A stretch of DNA of 64,000 nucleotides, taken from positions 3,348,001 to 3,412,000 of the forward strand of contig NZ_CP048602.1 in NCBI RefSeq assembly GCF_012427705.1, read 5' to 3'. Below the pieces are notes generated by a model. That model was not told where the DNA came from, made no database searches, and was given only the letters and a program-made list of their open reading frames with translations. Position numbers and translations under genes: made by a program. Numbering within the stretch: position 1 is the first letter of the stretch; each line of letters begins with the position of its first letter. Shown here in pieces: positions 25,011 to 34,257 of the stretch. This DNA is from Vreelandella piezotolerans. Lineage in GTDB: Bacteria > Pseudomonadota > Gammaproteobacteria > Pseudomonadales > Halomonadaceae.

Positions 25011-27050
25011 ATGACAGCGCGCTGGAAAACCCTGCCATTACGGCTACGTCTGTTTATCTCCTTCGGCACGGTGTTGGCCATTGCCATGTTTCTAGCGCTC
25101 TACCTGCAGGCGCGGGCACACGGCCAAGCTCGTCTGGATAACCTGCTGAACGTCGAGTTACCTGCCCAGGTTGAAGAGCTAGCCACACGCATCAACCTCC
25201 GCTTGAGTCCAGCGTTGGCGTTGTCTGAAAGTCTAGCCAACAGTTACTTCATCGAGCAGTGGGTTGCCGACGGGCTGCCAGCCATCCAACAACCGGACAT
25301 CGAGCGCTACCTGTCACGCCTCATGAACCAATTGGACACCGAGCTGCTCTTTATCGCCGCTCAAACACAAGGGCGCGGCGTCTACTTCCAGTACCGTGAC
25401 GGCAACTTCATGCAGCGTCCGCTCCAGCGTCCCGGTGGCGACGACGACTGGTACTATCAGTTCACCGACAGTGACGCTCCGTACAACTTAAATTTAGACA
25501 GCGACACCTTCTCCCCAGAGGAGGCCTTCGTCTTTTTGAACTTCCGCAGCAGCGCGACCGCTACCAATGGCCGTCCCAGCGTTGTCGCTGGCGCGGGGCT
25601 CGACCTATCGCGCATGGCCCAGCTCATCCGTGACTATCGTCTGGGCGACACCGGTCGAGCGTCGATCTTGAGTGCCGAAGGCGCCTTCATGGTCACCAGT
25701 AATGAAACCAATATCTCGGCACTTCAACCCCAGGAAACCGATACGCTACTGCGCCAGGATAATGACATTCGCGTCAGTGAAATCGAGCGCAATGGCCACC
25801 CCTATTTCGTCACCACCCGCTGGCTGCCAGAGTTACAGCGCTATCTCATGGTCGAGGTCTCCAAAGAAGAGTACACCAGCAGCATTCGCCAGCGCTTTTT
25901 GAGCTCGGTTGAACTTGGCCTACTGCTTCTCGTCGCCGGACTGCTGCTGCTTTACCCCTTGACGGGCAGTCTCATTCGCCCGCTCGATCGCTTTCAGCGC
26001 CAGCTCAAAGAGATTACCCATAGTCTGGACCTTTCCCGCCGAGTGGAAACCGACGACCGCGCCGAACTGGGCGACTTGGCCGACCAAACCAATCAGCTAT
26101 TGGAGCGTCTCTCCCGCGCGATTGCGGCGGTGTCGTCCAACGCGCTAGCGCTCAATCAAGTAGCCGACCGCTTGGCACAGACGGCCGGGCTCTCCGGCAT
26201 ACAGGGCGGCGACATACAACATGAAGCCAACCAGACCATGGCTGCTGCGGTCGAGGAGATGGCCTCTTCGGTTGCCGAAATCACCTCCACCATGGAAGAA
26301 CTCTCCACGTCTTCCACGCAAATTGCCGATCACTCGCAGTCCGTGGTGGACGTGGCGAACCAAACCCTTGAACGCAGCCGCAAGGGCAGTACCGCCATGC
26401 AGCTGCTTCAGGCCAAAATGCAGGATATTAGAAGCGACAGTGAGCAGAGCCTCGCGGAAATCATGACGCTGGGCGCGAAGTCCAAACAGATCAGTAAAGT
26501 AATGGAGCTGATCAATACACTGGCTGCTCAGACCAAACTGATCGCTTTCAACGCCGCACTCGAAGCGTCCAGCGCAGGGGAGTCCGGCCGTCGCTTTTCC
26601 GTGGTCGCCAATGAGATACGCCGCTTGGCCGATAGCGTGACCGACTCCACTCAAGAGATCGAGGGACACACCGACGATATCCAGCAAGCGATCAATCGCT
26701 TGGTCGTGGCCTCAGAAAAGGGCGCGACATCGATCGAACAGGGCGTCGAGGCCAGCCAAAGCACCGCGCAAGACCTGGAAGCGCTGCTCAAAGCCGCTAG
26801 CCAAACGAGCAGCGCCGCGCAGCAAATTTCGCTCTCGACCCAACAGCAGAAAACCGCCAGCAGTCAGGTGGTGATTGCCCTACGAGACATCGACACGGCC
26901 AGCGCTCGCAATGCCCACTCCGTGCGCAGCATCACGGAGATCAGCCAGGACATGGTACAGATGTCTGCCGAGCTGAACGCGCTCGTTCAGGAGTTCACTC
27001 TCGATGAGCAGAGCGCCAAACCGAACGACGATAAGCCACGTCCTTCCTGA
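25011..27050 (+). CDS. methyl-accepting chemotaxis protein of a Wsp-like system
   Basis: The ATG at 25011 has CTTGGAGC about ten bases upstream and gives a 679-residue receptor. A first membrane helix lies at about 14-32, a periplasmic sensor of about 270 residues follows (Cache-like by size, with FYIxDxDG-type features not clearly seen), then a second helix at about 302-320, HAMP to about 375, and a signalling hairpin. The tip is LAAQTKLIAFNAALEASSAG near residue 503, which differs from the flagellar-type QTNLLALNAAVEAARAG and resembles receptors of alternative-function systems such as WspA and FrzCD. It is first in the operon that encodes CheB, CheR, CheA, a cyclase and CheW, so it should control c-di-GMP rather than the flagellar motor. 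Ligand unknown. Confidence 0.85.
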   Translation: MTARWKTLPLRLRLFISFGTVLAIAMFLALYLQARAHGQARLDNLLNVELPAQVEELATRINLRLSPALALSESLANSYFIEQWVADGLPAIQQPDIERYLSRLMNQLDTELLFIAAQTQGRGVYFQYRDGNFMQRPLQRPGGDDDWYYQFTDSDAPYNLNLDSDTFSPEEAFVFLNFRSSATATNGRPSVVAGAGLDLSRMAQLIRDYRLGDTGRASILSAEGAFMVTSNETNISALQPQETDTLLRQDNDIRVSEIERNGHPYFVTTRWLPELQRYLMVEVSKEEYTSSIRQRFLSSVELGLLLLVAGLLLLYPLTGSLIRPLDRFQRQLKEITHSLDLSRRVETDDRAELGDLADQTNQLLERLSRAIAAVSSNALALNQVADRLAQTAGLSGIQGGDIQHEANQTMAAAVEEMASSVAEITSTMEELSTSSTQIADHSQSVVDVANQTLERSRKGSTAMQLLQAKMQDIRSDSEQSLAEIMTLGAKSKQISKVMELINTLAAQTKLIAFNAALEASSAGESGRRFSVVANEIRRLADSVTDSTQEIEGHTDDIQQAINRLVVASEKGATSIEQGVEASQSTAQDLEALLKAASQTSSAAQQISLSTQQQKTASSQVVIALRDIDTASARNAHSVRSITEISQDMVQMSAELNALVQEFTLDEQSAKPNDDKPRPS

Positions 27051-27060
27051 GGAGGCGTCG

Positions 27061-28128
27061 ATGAGTGCAATTCGGGTCGTGATGGCCGATGACAGCCCGC
27101 TAGCGCGCGAGGTATTGCGCGACATACTCACTCGGGATGGTGATATCGAGATCGTCGGTGAAGCGACCAACGGTCAAGAAGCCGTCGAGATGGCGCGGCG
27201 GCTGAGCCCACAGCTCATTACCATGGACCTGACGATGCCCATAATGGATGGGCTCAGCGCCATCGAAGAGATCATGCACACCAAAGGGGTGCCCATCGTC
27301 GTGATTAGTGACCGTTCAGACGCCCAAACGGCCTATCGCGCGCTGGAAGTCGGCGCACTGGAAGTGCTGCCCAAGCCGGGGCTGGACGACGAGGATGCTC
27401 AGCGCCTTCTGGCACGGGTGCGGCTATTGGCAGGCGTGTCCGTGATCACCCGACTGCGCCGACGCGCTCCTGCGACACCCGCGCTCGCGCCTGCCAGGCC
27501 TGCGGCTGTCCCTATGTGCCCGACCGCCTCACGCGGTTTTCAGCGGGTGGTCGCCATTGCCTGTTCGACTGGCGGCCCCCAGGCACTCGCGCGGCTGTTA
27601 AGCAAGCTCCCCAAAGAGTTTCCCGCTCCCATCTTGATTGCCCAGCACATTAGCCCTGGCTTCATCGAAGGTATGGCGACATGGCTAGGGTCGCTCTGTA
27701 CGCTGCCAGTGAGCGTCGCCCAAAGTAGCGAGCGCCTTCTGCCCGGACACATCTATTTGTGTCCGCCCGACAGTCAGATCAACGTAACGGCACAACACCG
27801 TTTGCAGCTGTCACCCGGCCCTGCACAGGCGCTCTACCATCCAAGCTGTGATGCCATGCTTCATAGCGTGGCGAGCGTATATGGAGCCGATAGTATTGGG
27901 GTGATTTTAACCGGTATGGGCCGAGACGGCGTCAGCGGCATGCGCGCGATTCAGCTCGCGGGAGGCACCACCTTGGCACAGGATGAAGCCAGCTCGGTGA
28001 TCTACGGTATGAACCAAGAAGCCATCAATGCGGGCGTAGTACAGCAGGTGTTGGGGCTAGACGAGATCCCGACGCGCCTGCTTCGCGACGTGCGCTTCAC
28101 CCCCTCACCCTGGCGGGCACCGCAATGA
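27061..28128 (+). CDS. cheB: CheB-type protein-glutamate methylesterase with receiver domain
   Basis: The ATG at 27061 follows a strong GAGGAGG, giving 355 residues. Residues 1-125 are a receiver domain: the ADDSPLAREV acidic pair, LITMDLTMPIMDG with the phospho-accepting aspartate near 57, and LPKPG with the conserved lysine. Residues about 160-345 are the methylesterase, with ACSTGG (catalytic serine), AQHISPGF (histidine) and LTGMGRDGVSGM (aspartate). It removes methyl groups from the receptor encoded eleven bases upstream, after phosphorylation by the operon's CheA, giving adaptation. In Wsp the equivalent is WspF, whose loss raises c-di-GMP. Its stop overlaps the CheR gene as ATGA. Confidence 0.9.
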   Translation: MSAIRVVMADDSPLAREVLRDILTRDGDIEIVGEATNGQEAVEMARRLSPQLITMDLTMPIMDGLSAIEEIMHTKGVPIVVISDRSDAQTAYRALEVGALEVLPKPGLDDEDAQRLLARVRLLAGVSVITRLRRRAPATPALAPARPAAVPMCPTASRGFQRVVAIACSTGGPQALARLLSKLPKEFPAPILIAQHISPGFIEGMATWLGSLCTLPVSVAQSSERLLPGHIYLCPPDSQINVTAQHRLQLSPGPAQALYHPSCDAMLHSVASVYGADSIGVILTGMGRDGVSGMRAIQLAGGTTLAQDEASSVIYGMNQEAINAGVVQQVLGLDEIPTRLLRDVRFTPSPWRAPQ

Positions 28129-29507
28129 GTTCACTGGCACCGTTCAAGCAGTGGGTGCATCAACGCTGCGGGCTACATTTGGAAGGACTCGCTGAAGCGC
28201 GTTTGGTGCGCGCCATCGAAGCCTTGCACGTCGAACTCGGTACACAAGACAGCCACGTCATGCTGACTCGTTTGGCGGAAGATGACGCGCTGTTCGACCG
28301 CTTTGTTAGCCAGTTGACGGTCAACGAAACGTACTTCTTCCGCGAACCGGAAACCCTTCACTGGCTGGTAGAGACGTACCTGCCACGTCGGCTGGCCGAG
28401 CAAGGCGGTCCGCTACGCTTACTCAGCGCTGGCTGCTCCTCGGGGGAGGAGCCCTATAGCGTCGCCATGGCACTACAAGAGCGCTACGGCGACCGCGCTC
28501 AAACGCTGTTCACCATTACCGGCGGCGACGTCGACCAGCAGGTACTGAAAAAAGCGCAGGCAGGGCGCTATGCGGGCATGGCGTTTCGTGCCCTTCACCC
28601 TTCACTAAAAGCCCGTTTCTTCACCCCGGTCGGGCGCAGTTTTCAGCTGGATACCACGCTGCGTCAGTGGGTGACGTTTCAGCCGCTGAACCTGCTGTCG
28701 ACGAGCGCTTGCCACATGGATGGCCCGTTCGATGTCATCCTGTTTCGCAACGTCTCGATCTATTTTGACGAAGCTACGCGCCGTACCATTCAGCACCAGC
28801 TCAAGCAGCTTTTAGCCCCTAACGGCATTCTGCTATGTGGCGTGACTGAAACCTTAGGTAACGATCTAGGCGTGTTCTCTCTCAAGGAGGAGCAGGGGGT
28901 GTTCTACTTTCAAGCTGAGCTGCCGATGTCAGCGCGCTCCGTCAACGAACTCGTGCCCGTCGCCCCGCAGGCAACGAACGCACCGGTGGCGAGCGAGCCC
29001 GCCCCCCATGCGGAGCCTCTGCCCGCCGAGCCCAGTCACCAAGAGGAACCGCCGCCCTTTTCAGCGCCACCGTCCGCTAACCACGACACGTTGCAGCACG
29101 CCCACGATGCGCTGAATCAAAACCGCTTCGACGACGCGAATACCCTGCTGATGCCGCTGTTGGCCGACGACCCGTGGAGCGTTGATGCATTGCTACTGGC
29201 GGGCCTCGTTGCCCGCTGGCAACAGCAGCCTCAGCGCGCGTACGATTATTTCAAACGTGCGCTCTACGTGTCCCCCGAGTGCTGGCCAGCCCACTTTTAT
29301 CAAGCGGAGCTGCTACGCCAAGGCGAGTTACCTGACCAGCCCACTCAGCGGCAGCGCGGTTACGCCGCCGTCGTACGCTTGCTAGACGCCTCTCCGCTAG
29401 CCAGTGGCGGATTAAAAGTGATTGCCTCGCCTTTGCCTCCCGGCGATGCCTGCTTCTTGGCAAAACGCTATATGAACGAACATGCCGTCACACAGGGAGC
29501 GGGCTAA
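28125..29507 (+). CDS. cheR: CheR-type methyltransferase with C-terminal TPR region
   Basis: A 460-residue protein. Residues about 1-265 are a CheR methyltransferase, with NETYFFREPETLHWL in the N-terminal part, the SAM-binding LLSAGCSSGEEPYSVAM near residue 97, and FDVILFRNVSIYFDEATRRT for catalysis and fold. A proline-rich linker (about 285-320) leads to a tetratricopeptide-like region at 320-420 (DDANTLLMPLLADDPWSVDA, RAYDYFKRALYVSPECWPAH). This CheR-TPR architecture is that of WspC. It methylates glutamates on the operon's receptor using S-adenosylmethionine. Starts within the CheB stop codon; its stop overlaps the CheA start as TAATG. Confidence 0.88.
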   Translation: MSSLAPFKQWVHQRCGLHLEGLAEARLVRAIEALHVELGTQDSHVMLTRLAEDDALFDRFVSQLTVNETYFFREPETLHWLVETYLPRRLAEQGGPLRLLSAGCSSGEEPYSVAMALQERYGDRAQTLFTITGGDVDQQVLKKAQAGRYAGMAFRALHPSLKARFFTPVGRSFQLDTTLRQWVTFQPLNLLSTSACHMDGPFDVILFRNVSIYFDEATRRTIQHQLKQLLAPNGILLCGVTETLGNDLGVFSLKEEQGVFYFQAELPMSARSVNELVPVAPQATNAPVASEPAPHAEPLPAEPSHQEEPPPFSAPPSANHDTLQHAHDALNQNRFDDANTLLMPLLADDPWSVDALLLAGLVARWQQQPQRAYDYFKRALYVSPECWPAHFYQAELLRQGELPDQPTQRQRGYAAVVRLLDASPLASGGLKVIASPLPPGDACFLAKRYMNEHAVTQGAG

Positions 29508-31624
29508 TGGCGCTCGATATTCGACGCTTCATTCAGCGGTTCGTCGAAGAGGCTGCTGACCACTTGCCCCGCTTGCGCGAAGGCATCAGCGCTTTGGAGC
29601 AAGGCGCCGCTGATAAAGAGCGTATCAATGAGCTATTTCGCTCCGCGCATACGCTCAAAGGCTCATCGCGGATGCTCAAGCTCACCCCTATCACCGCGGT
29701 GGCCCACAGCATGGAGGAGCTGCTCAGCGCTTTTCGAGACGGCAGCCAAGTGCCTGGTCCCGATAGCATCAGTCTGCTATACCAAGCCACCGATGCGCTC
29801 GCTGACGATGTGGCCCAACTCGCCCAGGGCGCGTCTCCTGAGACGCTCGCCGTCGCCGACCCGGTGCTTTGCCAGGCGTTGGAAGCCGCTGCTCAACCCA
29901 GCACGGCCACTCTCTCCAACGCGGAGGAAGCCCCCGAACCCACAGCACCGCTGCCGCTGTCTCCACCGGTAAACCCACCGCGGCCCGCTGGCAGCGCGAC
30001 CCTGGCACTCAGCGATACGGTGCGCGTGCGCCTGGAGCGATTGGACGATGTGATTCGTCTGATGGGCGAAGTGCTCTCGGGGCATCACCATCTGCATACG
30101 CTGGTCGAACAGGCGCAGGCGTTGGAAGCGCGTCTGCCTGGCGATCAGCGCAGCGCCATTCATGCCTTCAACCGCGACTTGAAAGACAGTGTGCTGAGCC
30201 ACGATGCGTTAATGAGCGACCTTCACGAGCGCGCCCTGCAGATGCGTATGCTGCCCCTCGGCGTGGTCTTCGACCCGCTGGCGCAGATGGCCAGGGAGCT
30301 TGCCCAGTCACTAGGGAAGCATGTGGACTGCCGGGTGCGGGGCAGTGAGATCGAGCTGGATCGCCAACTGATCGACCGCCTTTCCGACCCGCTGATTCAC
30401 CTGCTGCGTAACGCGCTGGATCACGGTCTAGAGACACCAGAGCAACGCAAAGCGGCAGGCAAACCCCCCCGAGGTCAGCTCGTACTTGAAGCTTGGCAGG
30501 ATGGCAACTGGGTCGTGGTGGAAATGCACGACGACGGCACAGGTATTGCGCTGGACGCCGTCCGCCAAAAAGCCCTGGCCAAGCAGCTGCTCAGCGAAGA
30601 GCAACTGTCGGCGCTCAGTGAACAAGAGACGCTCGACCTGATCTTTTTGCCCGGTTTTTCGACCAAGGCGATGATCACCGACTTTTCGGGACGCGGCGTG
30701 GGTATGGACGTAGTGAAACGCACCATCATGGACGAGCTGAGCGGCGATTTGCAGCTCACCAGCGAGGCAGGCAAGGGCACGCGCTTTACGCTGCGTCTTC
30801 CACTATCACTGGCATTGATGCGGGTGCTGCTCATCAAAGCCGGCAACGTAACGCTCGGTATCACTGCCCCCCATGTGGCGGAGCTGGTCGAGTGCTCACC
30901 GGCGCAGTTCATCGACGCAGCGGGGCAGCCTACGTTGATCTTACGTAACGAGTTCGTGCCAGTAGTGCCGCTTGCCCAGTTGCTGGATCTGCCCGTGGCC
31001 GACACGCTGCCCGATCCGGCGTTACTGGTCGTCGTCCATCAGCGCCAGCAAAAACTGGCGCTGATCGTGGATACGCTGGTCGACGAGCGGGACATGGTGA
31101 TCAAGCCGCTTCCCGAGCATCTACGCTACCTTCCCATGATCTCGGGCATGGTGTCTCAGGGGCGTAATGCGCTGGTCAGCCTTCTCCACGTCCCGGCGCT
31201 GTTTGAACGCGCCAAGCACCATACGCTCACCCCCCGTGGCGTAGAACCCAGCGGCACCGCTCACCGGATATTGGTCGTGGATGACTCTTTGAACACTCGG
31301 GAGATCGAAAAAGACGTGCTGGAAGCGTGGGGCTATCAGGTGACCCTGGCAGAGAATGGTCGCGATGGATTGAACAAAGCCCTGGCCGAGTCTTTCGATG
31401 CCGTGCTTACCGACGTTGAAATGCCCGTGATGGATGGCTTTGCGCTGACCGCCAGACTGCGCGAAAATGAGCTATATCGTCATAAGCCGATCATCATCAT
31501 CACCTCTCGCGAAAAAGAGAGCGACCGCCAGCGGGGGATGGAGGTGGGGGCCGATGCCTACATCGTGAAGGGCAGCTTCGATCAGAACAACTTAGTGGAG
31601 ACGCTCAAAGCCTTGTTGGGCTGA
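29507..31624 (+). CDS. cheA: CheA-type hybrid histidine kinase with C-terminal receiver
   Basis: A 705-residue hybrid kinase. P1/Hpt at about 1-110 with His48 in RSAHTLKGSS; no recognisable P2 CheY-docking domain; dimerisation helices from about 172; an ATPase domain at about 250-430 with LIHLLRNALDHGLETP (N-box) and DFSGRGVGMDVVK (G-box); a CheW-like P5 domain at about 435-565; and a receiver at 587-705 with Asp636 in VLTDVEMPVMDG and TSREKES. The domain order is that of WspE. It should autophosphorylate when the receptor is active and pass phosphate to its own receiver, to CheB, to the single receiver next door and perhaps through the Hpt of the cyclase. Its start overlaps the CheR stop. 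Confidence 0.9.
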   Translation: MALDIRRFIQRFVEEAADHLPRLREGISALEQGAADKERINELFRSAHTLKGSSRMLKLTPITAVAHSMEELLSAFRDGSQVPGPDSISLLYQATDALADDVAQLAQGASPETLAVADPVLCQALEAAAQPSTATLSNAEEAPEPTAPLPLSPPVNPPRPAGSATLALSDTVRVRLERLDDVIRLMGEVLSGHHHLHTLVEQAQALEARLPGDQRSAIHAFNRDLKDSVLSHDALMSDLHERALQMRMLPLGVVFDPLAQMARELAQSLGKHVDCRVRGSEIELDRQLIDRLSDPLIHLLRNALDHGLETPEQRKAAGKPPRGQLVLEAWQDGNWVVVEMHDDGTGIALDAVRQKALAKQLLSEEQLSALSEQETLDLIFLPGFSTKAMITDFSGRGVGMDVVKRTIMDELSGDLQLTSEAGKGTRFTLRLPLSLALMRVLLIKAGNVTLGITAPHVAELVECSPAQFIDAAGQPTLILRNEFVPVVPLAQLLDLPVADTLPDPALLVVVHQRQQKLALIVDTLVDERDMVIKPLPEHLRYLPMISGMVSQGRNALVSLLHVPALFERAKHHTLTPRGVEPSGTAHRILVVDDSLNTREIEKDVLEAWGYQVTLAENGRDGLNKALAESFDAVLTDVEMPVMDGFALTARLRENELYRHKPIIIITSREKESDRQRGMEVGADAYIVKGSFDQNNLVETLKALLG

Positions 31625-31646
31625 GTCTCCCGCCACGAGGATAACC

Positions 31647-32003
31647 ATGCGAATATTGGTCGTAGACGACGACCCCTTAGCCGGGGAAATGACCGGGGCG
31701 CTGCTGGAGTTTCAGGGCCACGACGTCCTGCTCGCCAACGACGCCATGGAAGCCACCCACGAACTGGATTCCCATGACGATATCGCGCTGATCGTCAGCG
31801 ACATGTATATGCCTCTGATCAACGGCATCGAGCTTTTGCACATGCTGCGAGAGCAGGGTGTCATGCTTCCCTTCATACTGCTCACTGGTGACACGCCGGA
31901 TGATGCACTGCGCCAGACCCCAGGGCTCAGCGCTTGCTTACAGAAAGATGCCGCGCTAGACACGTCATTAGAGCGCGCCGTTGCCCAAGCGCTTGGTGCG
32001 TAG
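31647..32003 (+). CDS. single-domain response regulator (CheY-like)
   Basis: A 118-residue receiver with no output domain. It has the acidic pair in VVDDDPLAG, the phospho-accepting aspartate in LIVSDMYMPLINGIE near residue 52, the threonine in LLTGD and the conserved lysine in QKDAA near 101. It lies between the CheA-REC gene and the Hpt-REC-REC-GGDEF gene. Wsp operons have no such gene, so it may be a phosphate sink, a shuttle to the cyclase's Hpt domain, or a link to another target. Its own ribosome-binding site (ACGAGGATA) is good. Partner proteins are inferred from position. Confidence 0.85.
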   Translation: MRILVVDDDPLAGEMTGALLEFQGHDVLLANDAMEATHELDSHDDIALIVSDMYMPLINGIELLHMLREQGVMLPFILLTGDTPDDALRQTPGLSACLQKDAALDTSLERAVAQALGA

Positions 32004-32054
32004 CCATGCCGTTACCCAGCTATGCCCGGCTCGTCCACTCGCACAGGTAGCCTG

Positions 32055-33743
32055 ATGTCATCCTCTGCTTCTTCGCTGCACGATAAACTCAATCAACTGC
32101 GTCAGCGTTTCATCGACCAGTTACCCGCGCGTTTACAGCTCACTGTCGGGCTGTGGCAACAGAGCCAGGCCTCCGCCGAGGCACAGGCACGACTTGGCCC
32201 AGAGCTGCATCGGTTTTTCCATAGTTTGAAGGGCACCGGACGCTCACTGGGCTTCGAGCGCATTGCGCTATTGGCCGAGCAGGGCGAGGCCGCTCTCGAC
32301 GGCCAAGCACCTGCCGGGCAGGTGGTGGAGCAGGTGTTCGTCCACCTCGCCGAGGAGCAGCAGCGGCTGCAGTCACTGCCTGAGCAACAGCGGGCACTGG
32401 CCGCCATGACCAGCGTCGAATTCTCGCCAAAGCCAGTGCAAACCCGCAGCAAGCGTCAGCGGCTGATCTACCTATGCGACGACGAACCGGACCAAGTGAG
32501 CCAACTGCTGCACCACCTGCGCTGCTTCGGCCACGAGGTAGTGCACTTCGAAGACACGGATACGTTCTTCAACGCCGTGATCACGCGTCGTCCCGACGCC
32601 ATCATCATGGACGTGCAATTCCCTCAAGGTAATACGGCGGGCACCGAGACGCTCGCCAGCCTCAACAAGCTGACCGGTGAACCGCTGCCCTCGATCGTCC
32701 TCTCCGCCCACGGTGATTTTCACTCACGCCTCAGCGCCGTGCGAGCAGGCTGTAACGGCTACTTCACGAAACCGGTGAAACCGCTGGACTTGATGCTGGC
32801 CGTGGATGAGCTCACCACGCCCAGCGACGAAGAGCCGCTGCGCATTTTGATCGTGGACGATGAACCAGAGGTCGCGGCATATCATGCCCTCCTGCTGGAG
32901 CAAGCGGGGATGGCCGTACAGCAGGTCAATCACCCCGCCGATGCGCTGACGGCCCTCGAGCGATTTAGTCCCGACCTGCTGCTCGTCGATGTCTACATGC
33001 CCGTTTGTTCCGGCGAAGAGCTGGCGAACATCATTCGCCAACAGCCCGAACACGTGGGTCTACCGATCATTTATCTATCGAGCGAAACCGACAGCCAAAA
33101 ACAGCTCTCGGCCATGACGGCGGGCGTCGAGGCCTTCATCACTAAACCCGTAATCCCCGATGAACTGGTCTCGGCCGTCACATTGCGCGCCGAGCGCCTA
33201 CGTTTACTGCGCTCGCTGATGACCCGTGACAGCATGACCGGGCTATATAACCACAGCACCACCACCGAACTCATCAGCAAAGCATTGGCACAAGCGCACC
33301 GTGACAACACCGAGCATGCCATGGCGATGATCGACATCGACCACTTCAAAGCGGTGAACGATACCCACGGCCACCTTGCCGGTGATCAGGTCATCATCAC
33401 CCTGGCAAGGTTGCTGAAAACCCGCCTGCGCATGTCGGATATCATCGGGCGTTACGGCGGCGAAGAGTTCGTCGTGCTACTCAAGGGGGTCAGCGACGAG
33501 CGCGCCTGCGAGCTGATCGATGCACTGCGCCACGACTTTGCCCAGGTGGACTTTCATGCGGGCGGCACGCGCTTTCGCTGTACGTTCAGTGCCGGCATCA
33601 GCCGTTTTCCTAACCACCCCTCCACCGAGTCGCTGCGCCTGAGTGCGGACCAGGCGCTCTACCGCGCCAAGCATCAGGGGCGCAACCAAGTGGTCACCAG
33701 CACGGAGCAGGACGATGACGGACTCCCCACGGACTGCCCCTGA
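32055..33743 (+). CDS. Hpt-REC-REC-GGDEF diguanylate cyclase, output of the chemosensory operon
   Basis: The ATG at 32055 is preferred (CAGGTAG just upstream); 32022 is an in-frame alternative without a site. The 562-residue protein has an Hpt domain at about 5-110 (His56 in FHSLKGTGRSLG), receiver 1 at about 136-255 (CDDEP, IIMDVQFPQ, FTKPVKP), receiver 2 at about 264-385 (VDDEP, LLVDVYMPVCSG, FITKPVIP) and GGDEF at about 395-555. The active-site loop GGEEF is at 468-472, with a complete I-site RMSD at 459-462, so product inhibition is expected. Wsp's WspR has only one receiver and no Hpt. Phosphorylation by the operon's CheA should activate c-di-GMP synthesis; the Hpt suggests a multi-step relay. 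Confidence 0.9.
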   Translation: MSSSASSLHDKLNQLRQRFIDQLPARLQLTVGLWQQSQASAEAQARLGPELHRFFHSLKGTGRSLGFERIALLAEQGEAALDGQAPAGQVVEQVFVHLAEEQQRLQSLPEQQRALAAMTSVEFSPKPVQTRSKRQRLIYLCDDEPDQVSQLLHHLRCFGHEVVHFEDTDTFFNAVITRRPDAIIMDVQFPQGNTAGTETLASLNKLTGEPLPSIVLSAHGDFHSRLSAVRAGCNGYFTKPVKPLDLMLAVDELTTPSDEEPLRILIVDDEPEVAAYHALLLEQAGMAVQQVNHPADALTALERFSPDLLLVDVYMPVCSGEELANIIRQQPEHVGLPIIYLSSETDSQKQLSAMTAGVEAFITKPVIPDELVSAVTLRAERLRLLRSLMTRDSMTGLYNHSTTTELISKALAQAHRDNTEHAMAMIDIDHFKAVNDTHGHLAGDQVIITLARLLKTRLRMSDIIGRYGGEEFVVLLKGVSDERACELIDALRHDFAQVDFHAGGTRFRCTFSAGISRFPNHPSTESLRLSADQALYRAKHQGRNQVVTSTEQDDDGLPTDCP

Positions 33744-34254
33744 GGCGAACGCCACCTTCGCGCAGGCGTTCAACGCGCGCGGCGATGAGACAGCCATTGT
33801 GGAGGTGGATGAGCCCAGTCAGCAGGTGGTCCTCTTCCAGCTCTCCGGTCAACCGTTTGCGCTGCCCGGCCAGGCAGTGAGCGAAATTTTGAAAGGCGAC
33901 ACGCCAGTGTATTTCGTCCCTGGCTTGCCAGATTCCACCGAAGGGGTAATTCACCTGCGCGGCCAGATCGAATCACTGATCACGTTGCAGCCGCTGTTGG
34001 GCCTTGCTCCGTCTCAAACCGACGGCATGATGCTTGTCGTGAAAGGCGCCGGCATCCGCAGCGCGGTCCGCATCGATCAGTTGCAGGATGTCTGCGAGCT
34101 GCCGATAAGTGCTTTGAAGACGCCTCCCGACACCCTGCCCAGTGCGCTGCGTCCCTACGTAAGCGCGCTTTGGCAATCCGATGACACGCAGCGCGCCACG
34201 GCTCTCCTCGACCCCGACGCACTGCTTCAAGCGTACCTACAGGGTCTTGGCTAG
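33715..34254 (+). CDS. cheW: CheW-type coupling protein
   Basis: The ATG at 33715, with GGAG upstream, gives a 179-residue protein that overlaps the end of the cyclase gene by 29 bases. After an N-terminal extension of about 25 residues, a CheW domain spans about 30-175: QQVVLFQLSGQPFALPGQAV, then YFVPGLPDSTEGVIHLRGQI and a late VRIDQLQDVCEL. It should link the receptor at 25011 to the CheA-REC kinase. Two CheW-like genes follow each other here, as WspB and WspD do in Wsp, but they sit at the operon end. Confidence 0.85.
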   Translation: MTDSPRTAPEANATFAQAFNARGDETAIVEVDEPSQQVVLFQLSGQPFALPGQAVSEILKGDTPVYFVPGLPDSTEGVIHLRGQIESLITLQPLLGLAPSQTDGMMLVVKGAGIRSAVRIDQLQDVCELPISALKTPPDTLPSALRPYVSALWQSDDTQRATALLDPDALLQAYLQGLG

Positions 34255-34257
34255 CCA

